Source: Stromatinia cepivora (Eukaryota > Ascomycota > Leotiomycetes > Helotiales > Sclerotiniaceae). From it: a stretch of 64,000 bases of DNA. Every line of letters begins with the position of its first letter. Within the stretch, counting starts at the first letter, position 1. Where the stretch lies: assembly GCA_014898415.1 (NCBI GenBank), contig RCTD01000017.1, positions 62,001 to 126,000 on the forward strand, in the 5' to 3' direction. Below the pieces are notes generated by a model. That model was not told where the DNA came from and did no database searches. It worked only from the letters and a program-made list of their open reading frames with translations. Below, piece after piece: positions 62,941 through 64,000 of this stretch. The translations under genes were made by a program, and so were the position numbers.

Positions 62941-63142
62941 AGGATTAAATAGGATATTCTCAATAAAGAAATATTAGAAATAAAGCCATTATAAAATTAG
63001 AATTGAGGTTATATAATTATAATAATATATAAATCATATTTAAGAATAACTTTAATTCTACTTCTATTAGAAATATAGATCCTTAATTCAACCTATATAG
63101 TCAATAATACTACTACTTCCTGCACCAAAAGTTAACATTTAT

Positions 63143-64000
63143 TTATATTAGGATCAATATTAATATAATTTCTAATATAAATATTATATTTTATAGCTTT
63201 ATTCTAAAATTCTAATAATAATCCAATTTCTTTTAATATTGCTTTTATATCTATTTCTGTAATCCTTATATTCTGTTTTACAGATCTGTTTTGATATAAA
63301 AAAATAATTATTATAATTTCGGATTATATATTTGATGATTATTCATAAATAATTTATAGGAGTTTCGATACATTATTAATTCTAATTACAATGATCTTTT
63401 CTTCAATAATTAATTCCATTTTTTTTTTAAGTTTTTAATATTTGAATTATATTGTCTTTTTGTTTAAATAATATAATCCAATTTATTTTTGTATAATTAT
63501 CAATAATCAATATAAAATAACAATTCCCTTAAATCGATTTTGGGAATGGTTTTATAATATCGAAATATATAAATTCGAATTTCTTTGATTTATATAGATT
63601 CAATTATCTCAGAATATAATTGATTATCTTAATGAATATATATACTTTATAGATATTTAATTTAATTAAGATCTTTATTAATTTAGCTATATTAAATACT
63701 TTATATAAATTCTTGATCTTATCTGGTCCTAAATGATTGAATCTTTGATATTATAATAAATATCTCTTTTTCTCCTTGAATATTAATTCGTTATTGATAT
63801 TTTTAATCCTATCGATTATTTCTAAAGAAAAGTCTTTTTCTTAATCATTTTGATATATATTCAAACATAAAACTATATCTTTATATTCTTTGATTATATA
63901 TAAAACCATATATATTCTGTTTTGTATTCTAATATAAATGATTTTCTTATTATTCTTTTTAAAATATTTATAATAAAAATTAAATTCCCTTTATAACTCT
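63143..64000 (-). pseudogene. CopS-3 integrase segment running off the window
   Basis: Aligns with CopS-2 from about 27810 to 28670, which corresponds to the integrase and gag-pre-integrase remnant on the minus strand. Stops are abundant. It joins 57655-57659 across the CopS-4 insertion. Confidence 0.65.

Larger units (their letters stand above)
57660..63137 (+). mobile_element. CopS-4: Ty1/Copia element, plus strand, nested in CopS-3
   Basis: 5,478 bp with 166-bp LTRs (57660-57825; 62972-63137) and 5-bp duplication TTTAT (57655-57659, 63138-63142). Inserted head-to-head into a member of its own family, in the integrase part. It has no pogo element, so it preserves the empty site for the CopS-1 pogo insertion. 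Confidence 0.92.
19621..64000 (-). mobile_element. CopL-1: large Ty1/Copia element, host of CopS-2, CopL-2 and CopS-3; continues past the window
   Basis: The 309-bp left LTR (3' LTR of this minus-strand element) is 19621-19929. Its own sequence is 19621-24940, 30438-31174 and 53555-54798; the rest of the span is later insertions. These pieces align in order with CopL-2 (31175-34958, 42008-45866, 52917-53549). Coding runs right to left: gag, protease, integrase, linker, RT, RNase H, then an unusually long 3' untranslated region. The right LTR and target duplication lie outside the window. Its target is Gyp-0. Confidence 0.8.
54799..64000 (-). mobile_element. CopS-3: Ty1/Copia element, minus strand, partial, carrying CopS-4
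   Basis: 3' LTR at 54799-54964 (TATTAACTTTAAATACAGG, mutated TGTTAACTTTTGGTGCAGG; ends CCAATA). Internal sequence follows to 57659 and resumes at 63143 after CopS-4, with the sequence equivalent to CopS-2 27810-28690. The 5' LTR and gag lie outside the window. Confidence 0.88.

Noticed and set aside
2904..64000. Possible mitochondrial or plasmid DNA because of extreme AT content
   Set aside because: The AT richness follows RIP-type transitions between LTR pairs, the elements are nuclear retrotransposons, and no mitochondrial genes or tRNAs are seen.
2904..64000. Possible centromere core
   Set aside because: Nested RIP-mutated retroelements are compatible with pericentromeric DNA, but nothing in the sequence separates that from an ordinary AT-rich block; CENP-A mapping would be needed.

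Overview
The window is from a filamentous ascomycete (Pezizomycotina). About the first 2.9 kb has ordinary base composition and holds two spliced genes with short GTAAGT/AG introns. From about 2.9 kb to the end almost everything is A/T. That part is a stack of transposons carrying the C-to-T and G-to-A mutations of repeat-induced point mutation (RIP): LTR pairs differ by transitions, and pol frames are recognisable but broken by TAA/TAG/TGA. Fot1/pogo transposase, chromovirus-type Gypsy pol and fungal Copia pol also point to an ascomycete. The species cannot be named from the sequence.

Layout. (1) 1-2077: a membrane-anchored Ala/Ser/Gln-rich protein running off the left edge, and a complete two-exon gene of unknown function, both on the minus strand. 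(2) 3034-12412: a truncated non-autonomous LTR element (NLR-1), broken by a hAT-like element (3581-12034), which is broken by a Copia element (CopS-1, 4215-11880), which is broken by a Fot1/pogo transposon (6664-8848). (3) 12413-12665: a junction of two LTR pieces that largely escaped RIP. (4) 12666-19620: the 3' part of a minus-strand Gypsy element (Gyp-0), holding a second NLR element (NLR-2, 13216-16818) that itself holds a solo LTR (S-2). (5) 19621 to the end: a large minus-strand Copia (CopL-1) inserted into Gyp-0. It holds CopS-2 (24941-30432), a second CopL (CopL-2, 31175-53549) and CopS-3 (54799 to beyond the window). CopL-2 holds two opposite Gypsy copies, Gyp-1 (34959-42002, +) and Gyp-2 (45867-52911, -). 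CopS-3 holds CopS-4 (57660-63137, +).

Nine insertions are confirmed by matching target-site duplications: hAT ATTCTTTC; CopS-1 TAATT; CopS-2 TAAAT; CopS-4 TTTAT; CopL-2 ATAGA; Gyp-1 GAAAT; Gyp-2 GAGTA; NLR-2 ATAT; S-2 TAAAT. The pogo element has a TA duplication. Uninterrupted relatives in the same window confirm several of these sites. No element keeps an intact coding capacity.

The most unusual signals concern RIP itself. The outermost tens of bases of most elements are spared, while the identical sequence at the inner edge of the partner LTR is mutated. The two CopL copies are mutated on opposite strands over long stretches (G-to-A in one, C-to-T in the other).
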